Source of the DNA: Tenodera sinensis
Taxonomy: Eukaryota; Arthropoda; Insecta; Mantodea; Mantidae
Direction of reading: 5' to 3'
Assembly (NCBI GenBank): GCA_030765045.1
Contig: CM060967.1
Coordinates: forward strand, 21,608,784-21,672,783
Length of the DNA: 64,000 nt
Below the pieces are notes generated by a model, which was not told the origin of the DNA, searched no databases, and saw only the letters and a list, made by a program, of their open reading frames with translations. Shown here in pieces: positions 46,089-58,080 of the stretch. Numbering within the stretch: the stretch's first letter is position 1; every line of letters begins with the position of its first letter. The position numbers and the translations under genes were made by a program.

Positions 46089-47029
46089 TGCATATAATCA
46101 ATAAGTCTTTTTTGTTACAACCGCTTGGAGGATTTCATGAGCAGTAAATATCCAACTTGAGATGCGGATTCTAATTTTAAAATTTCGGTGTTGTTATTAA
46201 AATGAGTATTAATCTTATTACTTGCCTGATAGGTATTTACTGGACCTTCACTTTGATGGGAACTACAGAGCATTATTCGCTAATTTACGGACTTAGCTTC
46301 CTTTAACAATCCGCTTATGATATTCGAAAGCTGGTCCATTCTTGGCAACTATAATTATTTGGGTAAACCCTGTGTGGTAGCCCTGCTTTAATTAGCTACT
46401 TTGTGTGTTTACATAACATTACGCTACACGCTGGCCTTCCCACGAGTTGCTACAGAATGTTTCCACTCAGGCATTAGTAATTAATTAGTTAATTGGATTA
46501 CCGCAAGCTATCAACTTTTCCATTGGCCAAATTAATCTAATGTGGTTACATATTCTTGTTTGATATATTTAGATTCACAAGCTGCCTTACTTTCATTCAA
46601 AGATAAACATAAATTAGGTACAATTAAACCAGAGAAATTAGTTCAAAACTCGTGGCATATTGTCGCGTTACATAGAACAGCTATGCAACGGAAAGAAGTT
46701 GCGTCGAAAAGCGCCGTGCAACGGAGTTGAGTGGAAGCACAGAGTTGCGGTTAGGCTGTTATTCTATGGCTGTTGTCACTGTTAAGAATCTTGTTAGCAT
46801 TGTGTGCTCAGAGTTGAAAGAACTACTTTGATATTGCTCTGTGTTATTTGAGGTCAGTTCTGATGTAAGTAAAGGAAATAATGAAAGAAGGAGTGATGAA
46901 AGGTAATGAATTGAGACACTTCCCCACAATATGATAAACATATCTGCATTTCTTGAATGGGAGAACACGTTGGTAATGTCGGGAATGAAAGAGCGAATAG
47001 AGTACACGATAATGGGTTTCTGCCATTCT
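46089..47029. other. No gene recognised
   Basis: No supported features. Confidence 0.4.
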
Positions 47030-47500
47030 TACAAACTCTTATTCCTATATCTTTTTCGTATTAGTCGAGATAAACATTGCTGAAATTATCTCATTGATTA
47101 TTTGCTTGTAGATGCTAGGAGAATACAGTACGCTTTGAGCTTTAGTCAAATCTTTTAAAGCTTTGAGATCCCGTTCTCTTTGCACGACTAACCTATAAAA
47201 ATATAACTAACAATGTTCCATTTAACGAAATTTTGTTTTCCGAAACTCACAAATAGCAAGGAATATCTCCGAAGTTGTTCACTCTGCAAAAATTTTATTG
47301 TATGTATTAGCGAGATATACATTTTTTCTGGAGTAAGATTTGGTCTATTTCTTACGGTTTAGGAGTTATGTAAAAGTCATCCAGAGTAAACAGGAGTACA
47401 TAGGCTATAGCTTGAAAATTCAAAATATACGTTTCATTGGTAATAAAAATTTCGTAAACATATGGCATTTTAATCAAAATCATTAGAGTTATTTTTGAAA
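47030..47500 (+). mobile_element. Family A repeat, truncated at both ends
   Basis: From ATTCTTACAAACTCTTATTC through GGAATATCTCCGAAGTTGTT and GGCTATAGCTTGAAAATTCA to AAAATCATTAGAGTTATTTT. It lacks the left end, the microsatellite and the 3' hairpin. Confidence 0.75.
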
Positions 47501-48639
47501 AAAAAAAATAAGTTACAAAATGTGCTCCAAATACCCAGATGTACCACTGGTTTAAATTAATGTAATGGCTTCCCTTTCACCCGGTATGTTAATGTTTCTG
47601 TAGATACAACCAACCTAAAACTAACCCCACGGCACAACAGCCCTATCCGGGGCAAGGTCTACTGCCCAGCCGCTGCGTCTCTCTCCTTTACCCACTACAG
47701 GCGTCATGAGTGGGGATTTCTATAGATACTATTTGAAAACTAAGTTGGTTTATGTCATATTTCTACATCAAGCAGCGTGTCCAGAACTTTGAAGAAATAT
47801 GTGGGGAGATTAACATAACCTCAAACTTTACGCCGATATCTCACATTTTTTGGCGTATATCAGAGGAATTTTCATCCGATATTTACAATAGCCAGAGTGG
47901 TACGAAACAACAATTACAAGGACTAATGCGGAATATTGATCATATACTGAATACTTTCATAAACAATGGGAGTAAGTAAATTGGACAGTATTCGTCTGTA
48001 AGCCCTCACCAGAAAATGTAAAACATAGAGGTTTAAGCAAGACGATCGCCTTATGTTTACAAAAAACAACAACGCTTTGCAAATTAAACATAGAGTAGTA
48101 AATTATTAGTTTAGTTGGTATTCTTATGATTTAATTATTTTAATGGTTTTCTGGTTTGTGTATTCTTCCAGATTATCAGATAAATTATAAACATGCAGGT
48201 CTTCTCCAATTACTTTCTTTCTTACACGGTGCGTTTAGTACATATTCTTAAGCATCTTGTTTCTGCTGATATTTCCTGATCATAAGGAAATCTTGTGTAA
48301 GGATTTCGTGTTACATTCATATGATACAACTTTTCTAATAACATTTTGGGCAAAGGAAAGAAACAGCAGCGGAGAGAGATGAGATTGGATCTTGTGCAAG
48401 TATCGAACTGCAATTCACAATGCAGTGGCCCACTTGGAACCATTTCCTTATAACACAAGGTGCTCTCTTGCCACTTGACCTGAAAACAGAGAAACAACAA
48501 ACCTCCTTGTGTAAAAAGGAATGTGTATTGTTACAGAAACATACCTGCCAGACGCTCCAAGATGGAGAAAAAGCCAAGCTCCTTGCGCTTTGTTTACCTT
48601 TAAATTATTATCTGCATTTGTAAACGACTGGTACATTTT
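47501..48639. other. No gene recognised
   Basis: A 75-codon frame (47,752-47,979) and overlapping minus frames near 48,222-48,636 have no recognisable family. Confidence 0.4.
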
Positions 48640-50008
<1,369 letters not shown>

Positions 50009-50110
50009 TTTTATTGACGCCCTCCAACATAGTGTCATATCGGACGGTGAATGAATGAATTGGGTGAAATGATGCTGAATTGAGCCCGAAGTTCACAGAG
50101 GCTAAAATTC
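50009..50110 (-). mobile_element. SINE-E fragment
   Basis: TTTTTTATTGACGCCCTCCA, GTGTCATATCGGACGGTGAA and GGGTGAAATGATGCTGAATT match the tail half of the complete SINE at 59.6-59.8 kb. Confidence 0.6.
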
Positions 50111-50279
50111 TGACAACACGTCATTGTTACCAAATGGCAACACCACACATCCACTTTCACCAACATAACATATAAGGAATTATTAGAATCGGAGATGGGA
50201 CTAGGCCAGCCTCGCAAGCTGATTTCGTTTGTTATCGGCTACTGCAAGTAACGAGGGGAGGGCTGTAATGTGATGTAAC

Positions 50280-50584
50280 GGACCGCGACCCCGACATGTA
50301 TCTATTGCCGGTTACCGCCCCCCACGGGGGAAGGGATGAGGCGAAGTGTGAACGGAGCTTTTCAGAGAGAGGAGTCAGTGAAGCCCAGAAACGCACAGGG
50401 ATTCCTAATACTTACAGACACTGACACCTGGCGAAGTTTTCCTCTACCAAGGGAGAGCGCGATGAAGCGATCCTTGCGGCCAGAACAGCAACTTCTAGGA
50501 GGCATCAGGGAAAGTTTACCAGAACGCAGGTATCTGTGCCATCTGTCTGCATTCACCGGAACGTACCGCGCTGCCAACTGAAAG
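50280..50584. other. GC-rich segment, unassigned
   Basis: GC-rich relative to the flanks, with frames on both strands (81 and 137 codons) that resemble no family I know. It abuts a SINE-like unit on the right and could be part of a longer retroposed transcript. Confidence 0.3.
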
Positions 50585-50589
50585 ATAAG

Positions 50590-50715
50590 GGAGACAAATG
50601 AGAAAGGAAGGGAAAGGAAGTCACCCCAACATTTGCCTGGTGAAGGGGAAAAAATGGAAAAACCCAAGTCAGAGAGGTCGGTCGACGGGAATCGAACCAG
50701 GAACCTCGCTCGGTG
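50590..50715 (-). mobile_element. SINE-like unit with B box (SINE-F)
   Basis: On the minus strand, ACCGAGCGAGGTTCCTGG runs into GGTTCGATTCCCGTC (B box), followed by TTTTCCATTTTTTCCCC and CACCAGGCAAATGTTGGGG. The CACCAGGCAAATG.TGGGG block is one I associate with widespread insect SINEs. The A box is not clear. Confidence 0.5.
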
Positions 50716-51419
50716 TCCGCCTAGTTTGTATAACCTATAACTATAGCCAAACGTACGACATATTGTCCTATACACTATAATGTTATCTAGTTATTTTAAA
50801 TTTATGGAGTGCGCCAACATTCCGACGCCAACTAGGTAGAGAGACATACGTCGACTGTTTTTTGACTTTTGTGCTGCATTGAAAATGTTAATTCCTAAAT
50901 AAACTGACAGAGACAAACCATTTGTTATAGCGTTCTGTGACAGACCATAAATCAGCTGAGACATTTAGCTTCACCCAACAACGCTGTTTATCAACTCATG
51001 TAGAAAGCGATTTAAATTAAAATTAGGACTTTATGGTGAACTATTTGCTTCTGACGTAACATATACTACTCTGTTTAGAACAAACTTAACAGCGAAAGTT
51101 GCCCAAATGACCTTTCCTTTCTACTTTTTGAGTGGTGTTATTAACTGGAGTTTTTGTTTTGTAGAATTTACTATAAATTTTATCATTATAGGCAAAACAA
51201 TAATATTTAAATATTTATTTTACTTACTCCGGCCCCATAACGATAGTCAGGGAAGTATTATTTCATCCAAAAATACAATTTCAAGATATCACGCGATTTC
51301 ATTATTTTGAAGCCTCTTTGAAACAAGGGAAAAAAATGAAAGACAACCATTATTAGAAAAAGATTGTGCATATTTTGTGTTCAGTAGCTTTCAAAGAAGT
51401 AGTATGAAGATATTGAAGA
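50716..51419. other. No gene recognised
   Basis: No supported features. Confidence 0.4.
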
Positions 51420-51915
51420 AAGTCAGCATCCCAAACTATAATTTAAATTGAAGAGTTGCCGACAATTTGTACTATCTCAAAAATTGCTAACAGTTTTCAA
51501 TGCATTCCACGTTTAAGACATTCTCGTGGCAAATAAAACGAATCTGTATCTAGAATTTTCTACGAATAGCCTCTCAATGAGTTTTGCATTATCGATACAC
51601 GGCAAGAGATCACAAAATCTAACTACAGAGAAAATTTAGTTTGGTTAAAGCACACACTTCATGTGAAATATTTCTTCGGTAGAGTTAGCCATTTCGGAGA
51701 TGTTTCTTATTCATTTGAATTTATTAAGTGAGAGGTTATTATTCACTTTCTTTTCTACCGGTCATACAAACATAACGGAATTCCAAAGCCATCACATACC
51801 GACCAGCTTAAAAAGATTTATCACCTAAAGTCTACTGTATTGTCCTATTTTCATTGTATCTACAAGGAATATGTAACAAAATAGCATTTCTACAGATTGT
51901 TACGTCGATTAAAGT
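51420..51915 (-). mobile_element. Old family A copy, inverse
   Basis: Diverged matches include TCACAAAATCTAACTACAGA, AGCCATTTCGGAGATGTTTC, GTCTACTGTATTGTCCTATT and ATCTACAAGGAATATGTAAC. Both ends are lost. Confidence 0.55.
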
Positions 51916-52354
51916 AACGTAGACAGAAGTGAACTGGAGTATGATTTTGCAAGCATATTTTTTTTGAAGAATGGGTAGCAGAATTATCTTAATGTAACAC
52001 CTATTTTAAAATAAATGGTACTGCATCTGCTATTTTATTCTGTGAATTGTGAAGTTGATGACACACAGAAACACGATAACGCGGTTGACTTGTTTTTCTC
52101 TGCTCTGAAAGTGCAGTATTGAGCTAACGCACTATCCTGTGATTCAGTTATTACCAGTTTCTTTTATTATTTTGTCCTATAGTCACAAAGTGTATTATGG
52201 CTCAGAATTTGTTTTCTACTGCACAGCGCGTATTTATTTATGGTTCGTATGTGTTAACCCAGTCAGCTCGCCAAGTGAAAGTGTGATTTGCAGAAAGATT
52301 TCAAGTGATCTGCGATTTCTTTCTCCGGGGTAACTTAAAGTATAAAGTGTACCA
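51916..52354. other. No gene recognised
   Basis: No supported features. Confidence 0.4.
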
Positions 52355-52358
52355 GACA

Positions 52359-52511
52359 AACCCACACACGCTGGAAGAATTAAAACAAAATATCCGCCAG
52401 GAAATTGCCAGCATTTCTCAACGTGAACTACGGCGAGTGATGGATAGTTTCCTAAAGAGGTGCCAAAACTGAATGGATACGACGGTGGCCAGTTTCAGCA
52501 TCTCCTTTTAG
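52359..52511 (+). pseudogene. Mariner-like transposase C-terminus
   Basis: The frame reads NPHTLEELKQNIRQEIASIS then QRELRRVMDSFLKRCQN, a stop, and MDTTVASFSISF. It is closely related to the tail at 30,737-30,892, but with TGA replacing the usual cysteine codon and a frame slip near the end. It lies upstream of an N-terminal fragment of the same family, so the order is tail then head. That is expected for two tandem elements or a deletion between copies, not for one gene. Confidence 0.68.
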
Positions 52512-52599
52512 ATATTGGTAAGTAAAGCCTTTAAAAGTAGCCTTAAAAATGGAGCGGCAGCGGCAGTCGACTACGAGCTAAAGCCAGGGACATCGAATT

Positions 52600-52980
52600 G
52601 CGTCCCAGCGTTATACAATTTTTTATGCTCGTGAAAGCTTGTAAAGCAAATTCACAATAATCTAATTATAAAGTCTTGAGGGTTTAGTACATAATAACTT
52701 AAATCTTTTTTGTTTATTTGAATTTTGTAATAGAATAGGCATAATGAACTCTTATTCAGTGGACTGACATGATGCAGCGTGTTGTTATGAATGTCTACTC
52801 CCCTTATTCTTCAAGCATTTGCTGTCGCACGATATTTTGTACCATTCCTTCACAATGCATTCGACAAACGAGTACGTGGATAGGCTTTTGATCTGCGGAG
52901 AAGCAAGAGCCAGCGTACAAGCAGCTCAGCTTCTACACTACGAGAGTTATCCTCATAAACAACAACTAAAATGGAAGTAA
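52600..52980 (+). pseudogene. Mariner-like transposase 5' end (leader plus N-terminus)
   Basis: From ATG at 52,855 the frame reads MHSTNEYVDRLLICGEARAS, then VQAAQLLHYESYPHKQQLKWK, and stops at 52,980. This is the DUF4817-type helix-turn-helix start (EYvd.Ll.yGEAr....AA.l....yP....). The upstream 250 bases match the leader before the fragment at 36.1 kb. The N-terminus is about 41 residues against about 350 or more for an intact protein. Confidence 0.66.
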
Positions 52981-53745
52981 AACAATTAGGAACTAAAATA
53001 ATATCTTTAAAAATATTAAATACTTGGATAAAAGCTAGCATAGAGACTGATGTTTTTATGTTAGAGTATCAAATGTGGATTCCATAAAAGTGGATATATA
53101 TGAAGGGTAATGGGTAGAGATGTTTATATAAATTCATATGAACGTAACACATGTTTTACGAAAAAAAACTGGTGTATTTATAAGAAAAATTGAAAAGTTT
53201 GAAGATGAATAAGGACGCCCTGCTTAAAATCTGGGCTGGATTCCAGGTTGTGGTTGCCACGGGTGTGTTGAAGTACAGGATCTGAAGGATCTTTAACCCG
53301 GTATATAAATCTCCAAGACAAGGGATCAAGAGCTTCCCTCTTTATCTTATTCCCTGGCAGAACAGCACTTCCCAGCTACACTTAAACCTGACCTTGTTAG
53401 CTAAGTGCCGTGTACGTACCTGCCTTAGTAGAGGAATAATTTCAGTACTAATATCACTTACTTGATTATTCTTGACAGCAAGATAAAGTTTTGCCACTGA
53501 GTATTCGGCCCGTAATTATGATTCTTATTTCTGTGGCCTCTCCCGTTTCAATTGATTATTTTATTTTATTTTAAATTCATATTTGCTATAATTTTGTTTT
53601 TATGTAGGTTATGCTAGATAAAAGAATAACTTGAAGTATTAAATATGTACAAATACGAAACGTGACTGTCATATGATGGGACTTGAAACAATTATGGTTA
53701 TAGATCTCGGAATTTGGAACATATTTTGTATCTTACGTTTTTGTG
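52981..53745. other. No gene recognised
   Basis: The last 45 bases before 53,746 may be a degraded transposon end (see the palindrome). Otherwise nothing is supported. Confidence 0.4.
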
Positions 53746-55157
53746 ACAGTATGGAGTTCTGTCTCTATCTAGCGCATACAAGTTGCCATTAGCCTCGTCC
53801 TTTTCTAACCTCGCGCTGTTGCCAGATTCCTAACAGCATGGTATAAATATTCATTTGTTATAAATTTCAGATTTGAACACATTATCCTATGCAGAATTTT
53901 TTTCTCTATCAGATTATATCCTTTTCAGAGTCATTATACATTTCTATAGGCCCAAATTTCTTCAGAAAACGTTTTTTTTCAATAGAAGTCCGATATTTGC
54001 TGTTTCCATACTCATCACGCACTAACTAACAAACTAACTGCTAGAATGCATCTATATTTTTTTCTTAGGTAGAGTAAACTATAGTGCTACTATCTGCCTA
54101 CTTTGAATTCTCTATGTTTACCCAGTTAAGTGTTATAATTTTTTAAATGAAATGTTTTCGGAAAATTTTATACCTATGCACTGCAAAAGTTACGCAGTGT
54201 GAAACTTTTTTGTTATTGAGTTTACATCAGGGAACCAGCGAGAACAAATGTTGAGGAAGGTTGGAGAAAGTCTTTAAAATAAACCAAAAGGCAGTAACCT
54301 CTTTCTTTTATCCAGTAAGGCAAACAAAAACTATTCATCTATTCAGCGTATTCTCGCGCCAGACCTGAACAGAAGATAGTATAAGGAGCAGCACTAACAT
54401 TAGTTCGAAAGAAGCCGTGTGTGTAACTGTGAGCTGTTATTGCGTTATTTGTTTAATATTTTTGTAAATATTTCTAGTTATGGAGGGGGAAGCTAGGAAG
54501 AGACGATATGTTGGTAAATTAAGAAGTAAGGAACGTCAAATAATTATGCATGTGTTAGATTATTTTTTAAGCAAAATGCGTGTAAGGCAGTAAAAGAAAC
54601 AGCTAAGGCTATCGGGTGTTCAGAAGCAGTAGTGTGTATGATTAAAAAGGAACTAATGGAAGGACCTCTAAGAACGCCATCGAAAAAGAAACCAAAAAGG
54701 GCGGGACTACACAAAACGCTAGGTTAACGCAATATGATTGAATATTGCAAGGTGGAGTGCGGCGAATTGTTCATTCTTTACTGTTTGCAAATATTCCACC
54801 CACGCTGAATATAATTTTGCCACGGTTCAACAGTGATGAGACTCTACCAAATTTCTCAAGGGCCACTCTGATTTGGGGTTCGAATATGAAAGAAAGGGTA
54901 ACAAGTGCATATTAATAGAAAGAGACGATATCGGTATCATCAGAAGGCGACATAAATATCTAAAAGACGTAAAAAGGTTTAGGGACCAGGGGAAATCAGT
55001 TGTATATACAGACGAGTCATTTGTAAATTTAGGTCATACAGTAACAAAGGCGTGGAGGGATACCAAAGTTAAAAGTGCTCATCTCGTCAAGCAGCAATTG
55101 AAGGACTAAGTACAGGACTCAGGCCACCTCGAGTCGCTCGCGGAGAAAGATTCGCAA
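53746..55157 (+). mobile_element. Left arm of 2.9-kb palindrome: defective Tc1/mariner-like transposon copy
   Basis: The 1.4-kb arm is the near-perfect inverse of 55,224-56,644. Examples are ACAGTATGGAGTT at its left against AACTCCATACTGT at 56,632-56,644, and CGGAGAAAGATTCGCAACT at its inner end against AGTTGCGAATCTTTCTCCG at 55,224. A 13-base deletion after GGAGTT distinguishes it from the right arm. It lacks recognisable terminal inverted repeats and starts inside a subterminal copy of the repeat motif. It carries the transposase fragment at 54,480-55,157. Confidence 0.85.
54480..55157 (+). pseudogene. Tc1/mariner-like transposase, N-terminal part (left palindrome arm)
   Basis: DDE transposase of the IS630/Tc1/mariner group. 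From ATG 54,480 the frame reads MEGEARKRRYVGKLRSKERQ then IIMHVLDYF. After a frameshift it reads QNACKAVKETAKAIGCSEAV, a helix-turn-helix, then LRTPSKKKPKRAG. A second frame holds GHSDLGFEYERKGNKCILIE, RDDIGIIRRRHKYL and VVYTDESFVNLGHTVTKAW, where the YTDE aspartate is the first catalytic residue. A further frame shift leads to IEGLSTGLRPPRVARGERF, after which the sequence ends at the palindrome centre. The second and third catalytic acids are absent. At least three frame disruptions are present. The frameshift near the helix-turn-helix and a stop near CTAGGTTAACGC are shared with the right arm. Confidence 0.75.
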
Positions 55158-55160
55158 CTA

Positions 55161-55223
55161 AAGCGCGTCTCACCCTTAAAAGACAGTACACGTTAAATGG
55201 AGCGCAGTGTTGCAACATGTACT
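55161..55223 (+). repeat. Terminal inverted repeat, left, and palindrome spacer
   Basis: It starts AAGCGCGTCTCACCCTTAAA and ends TGCAACATGTACT. It is the inverse of 56,668-56,730 with a few mismatches. It is also the only unpaired segment between the two palindrome arms. Confidence 0.8.
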
Positions 55224-55225
55224 AG

Positions 55226-55907
55226 TTGCGAATCTTTCTCCGCGAGCGACTCGAGGTGGCCTGAGTCCTGTACTTAGTCCTTCAATTGCTGCTTGACGAG
55301 ACGGACACTTTTAACTGTGGTATCCCTCCACGCCTTTGTTACTGTATGACCTAAATTTACAAATGACTCGTCTGTATAAACAATTGTTTTCCCCTGGCCC
55401 CTAAACCTTTTACGTCTTTTAGATATTTATGTCGCCATCTGATGATATCGATATCGTCTCTTTCTATTAATATGCACTTGTTACCCTTTCTTTCATATTC
55501 GAACCCCAAATCAGAGTGGCCCTTGAGAAATTTGGTAGGGTCTCATCACTGTTGAACTGTGACAAAATTATATTCAGCATGGGTGGAATATTTGCAAACA
55601 GTAAAGAATGAACAATTCGCCGCACTCCACCTTGCACTATTCAATCATATTGCGTTAACCTAGCGTTTTGTGTAGTCCCGCCCCTTTTGCTTTCTTTTTC
55701 GATGGCGTTCTTAGAGGTCCTTCCATTAGTTCCTTTTTAATCATACACACTACTGCTTCTGAACACCCGATAGCCTTAGCTGTTTCTTTTACTGACTTTA
55801 CTGCCAAGCATTTTGCTTCAAATATAATCTAACACATTCATAATTATTTGGCGTTCCTTACTTCTTAATTTACCAACATGTCGTCTCTTCCTAGCTTCCC
55901 CCTCCAT
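55226..55907 (-). pseudogene. Tc1/mariner-like transposase, N-terminal part (right palindrome arm)
   Basis: The minus strand starts at ATG 55,907 and mirrors the left-arm copy: MEGEARKR, the helix-turn-helix block with ETAKAIGCSEAV, then IVYTDESFVNLGHTVTKAW with the first catalytic aspartate, and VKSVRLVKQQ. It keeps a few bases lost in the left copy (AAATGCTTGGCAGTAAAGTCAGT), so the helix region reads FEAKCLAVKSVKETA after one frameshift. The shared defects imply that both copies descend from one already broken template. The C-terminal half is deleted and replaced by the inverted repeat. Confidence 0.75.
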
Positions 55908-56667
55908 AACTACAAATATTTACAAAAATATTAAACAAATAACGCAATAACAGCTCACAGTTACATACACGGCTTCTTTCGAACTAATGTTAGTGCTGCT
56001 CCTTATACTATCTTCTGTGTCAAGACTGACGCTGAATAGATGAATACCTTTTGTTTGCCTTATTGGATAAAAGAAAGAGGTTACTGCCTTTTGGTTTATT
56101 TTAAAAGCTTTCTCCAACCTTCCTCAACATTTGTTCTCGCTGGTTCCCTGATGTAAACTCAATAACAAAAAAGTTTCACACTGCGTAACTTTTGCAGTGC
56201 ACAGATATAAAATTTTCCGAAAACATTTAATTTAAAAAATTATAACCCTTAACTGGGTAAACATAGAGAATTCAAAGTAGGCAGGTAGTAGCACTATAGT
56301 TTACTCTACCTAAGAAAAAAATATAGACGCATTCTAGCAGTTAGTTTGTTAGTTAGTGCGTGATGAGTGTAGAAACAGCAAATATCGGACTTCTATTGAA
56401 AAAAACGTTTTCTGAAGAAATTTGGACCTATAGAAATGCATAATGACTCTGAAAAGGATATAACCTGATAGAGAAAAAAATTCTGCATAGGATAATGTGT
56501 TCAAACCTGAAATTTATAACAAATGAATATTTATACCATGCTATTAGGAATGTGGCAACAGAGCGAGGGTAGAAAAGGACGCGGCTAATGGCAACTTGTA
56601 TGCGCTAGATAGAGACAGAGATGTCCCATTTAACTCCATACTGTCTTCTAAGAGTGAAACGCTATAT

Positions 56668-56730
56668 AGTACATGTTGCAACACTGCTCTCCATTTAACG
56701 TGTACTGTCTTCTAAGGGTGGAACGCGCTT
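56668..56730 (-). repeat. Terminal inverted repeat, right
   Basis: AGTACATGTTGCAACACTGC-like start to GGGTGGAACGCGCTT. It is the inverse of 55,161-55,223 and is followed by the TA target dinucleotide. Confidence 0.8.
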
Positions 56731-56733
56731 TAG

Positions 56734-57250
56734 TTTTGTCCAAAACAAGTATGCAACACTGCTGATATACATAGACCACTGTTTTATTTATGATTGTTAT
56801 TGTAATCCCGCTTCGAGTGTTCGAGGTCAAAGGTGTCTCTTGTTAGAGGTTGCCCAAAAACACGACGAAGTTCATTATCGACAATGAGTTACGTGTAGTT
56901 TCAGAAGATATATAATCAATTCAGAAAGCAATGTCAAAGTACGTCCAGTGATAGCACAAATTGAAACTAGTGTAAAACAGAGTCGTATAACAAAAGCTGT
57001 AGCTATTGCGTGTAAATGCACTTTGAATAGTGCTATAAAGCTATCTGCTGCTTGAGAGAACGGCTCGCCCGTGGCTTTGTGCTATCAAAACAATCAATAT
57101 TCAACAATAGCTGGCGGTATGTTCCAGTTCTCTAGGTGATTAGGCTTCAATTTCACAAATGAATGAAGACTTTATGGATGGCCTTGCACAAACATATTGA
57201 ATATTATACTCTAACTATCCTGCACCAATTACCCTTAACCACTATTTTAA
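56734..57250. other. No gene recognised
   Basis: TATGCAACACTGCTGATATA just outside the transposon resembles its inverted-repeat core (GTTGCAACACTGCTC) and may be the displaced end of the outer copy. The rest is unassigned. Confidence 0.4.
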
Positions 57251-57253
57251 AAA

Positions 57254-57946
57254 TTTGCTGTGTTACACTCACATGACATTCTCTACTCTTCTACTAACCA
57301 TTCTTACAAACTCTTATTCCTATATATTCTTTTTAGTCAAGCTAAACATTTGCACAAATTATCTTATTGCGTATTTCCTTGTAGGTGCAAGGGGAATATT
57401 AGAATACAGTGCGACAGTCAAATCTTTTAAAGCTTTGAGATTCCATTCTCTTTGCACACTTAACATATAAAAAATGAACAACGATGATCCATTTCACGAA
57501 ATTTTTAACTTTTCCGAAACTCACACACATAACAAGGAGTATTTCCGAAGTGGTTCACCCTACCAGAAAATTTGTTCCGACATAAATTGTGTATTTTAGC
57601 AAGATTTGCATTTTTTGTGTAGTATGATTTGGTCTATCTCTTAACGGTTTACCAGTTATGCAAAAGTTGTCCAGAGTAAATACGACTACAGGGGCTATAG
57701 CCAGAAGATTCAAAATATACATTTCATTGGTCATAAAAATATCTCAAACATATGGCTTTTTTATCAAAATTGTTAGAGCCATTTTTAAGAAAATAATTTT
57801 CGAAAAATTTTCCATGTAAAGGGTAGTTTAGGGTGGGGCTATTTTCTTCAAAATCTTCGTGTCGCATTCTTGAAAGACATTAAACTTAAGTACCAACTTT
57901 GGTTTTTAACTGACTTTTTGTTTTTGAGTTATGCTGTCCACAGACC

Positions 57947-58004
<58 letters not shown>

Positions 58005-58041
58005 CCTTTTTCTAAAAATGCTTTTTTTTTAATATTCAGGA
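57254..58041 (+). mobile_element. Family A repeat lacking its 3' terminus
   Basis: TTGCTGTGTTACACTCACAT and ATTCTCTACTCTTCTACTAA run through all the central blocks to a pure (CA)n (57,950-58,000) and ATATTCAGGAGG. The normal 3' hairpin is then replaced by an inverse left end (58,042-58,080). Confidence 0.8.
57948..58001. repeat. (CA)n microsatellite inside family A
   Basis: About 26 CA units between CTGTCCACAGACCGA and CGGACCTTTTTCTAAAAATG. Confidence 0.95.
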
Positions 58042-58080
58042 GGTAGAAAAAGTCATGTGATTGCAACATGCGATTTTTTC
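58042..58080 (-). mobile_element. Inverse family A left end closing the 57.3-kb copy
   Basis: GTAGAAAAAGTCATGTGATT followed by GCAACATGCGATTTTTT is the inverse of the family left end. The preceding copy therefore has the same end at both sides. Confidence 0.65.

Larger units (their letters stand above)
55161..56730 (-). mobile_element. Right palindrome arm: internally deleted Tc1/mariner-like transposon with about 63-bp TIRs and TA flanks
   Basis: The element is flanked by TA (55,159-55,160 and 56,731-56,732), as expected for Tc1/mariner insertion. Its ends AAGCGCGTCTCACCC and GGGTGGAACGCGCTT are inverses extending about 63 bases. Between them, on the minus strand, is an N-terminal transposase that stops after the first catalytic block and runs straight into the right-hand inverted repeat, so the element is an internal-deletion derivative (1,570 bp). 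The motif ACTGTCTTCTAAG.GTG.AACGC occurs twice at one end (56,640-56,662 and 56,705-56,728). Confidence 0.78.
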
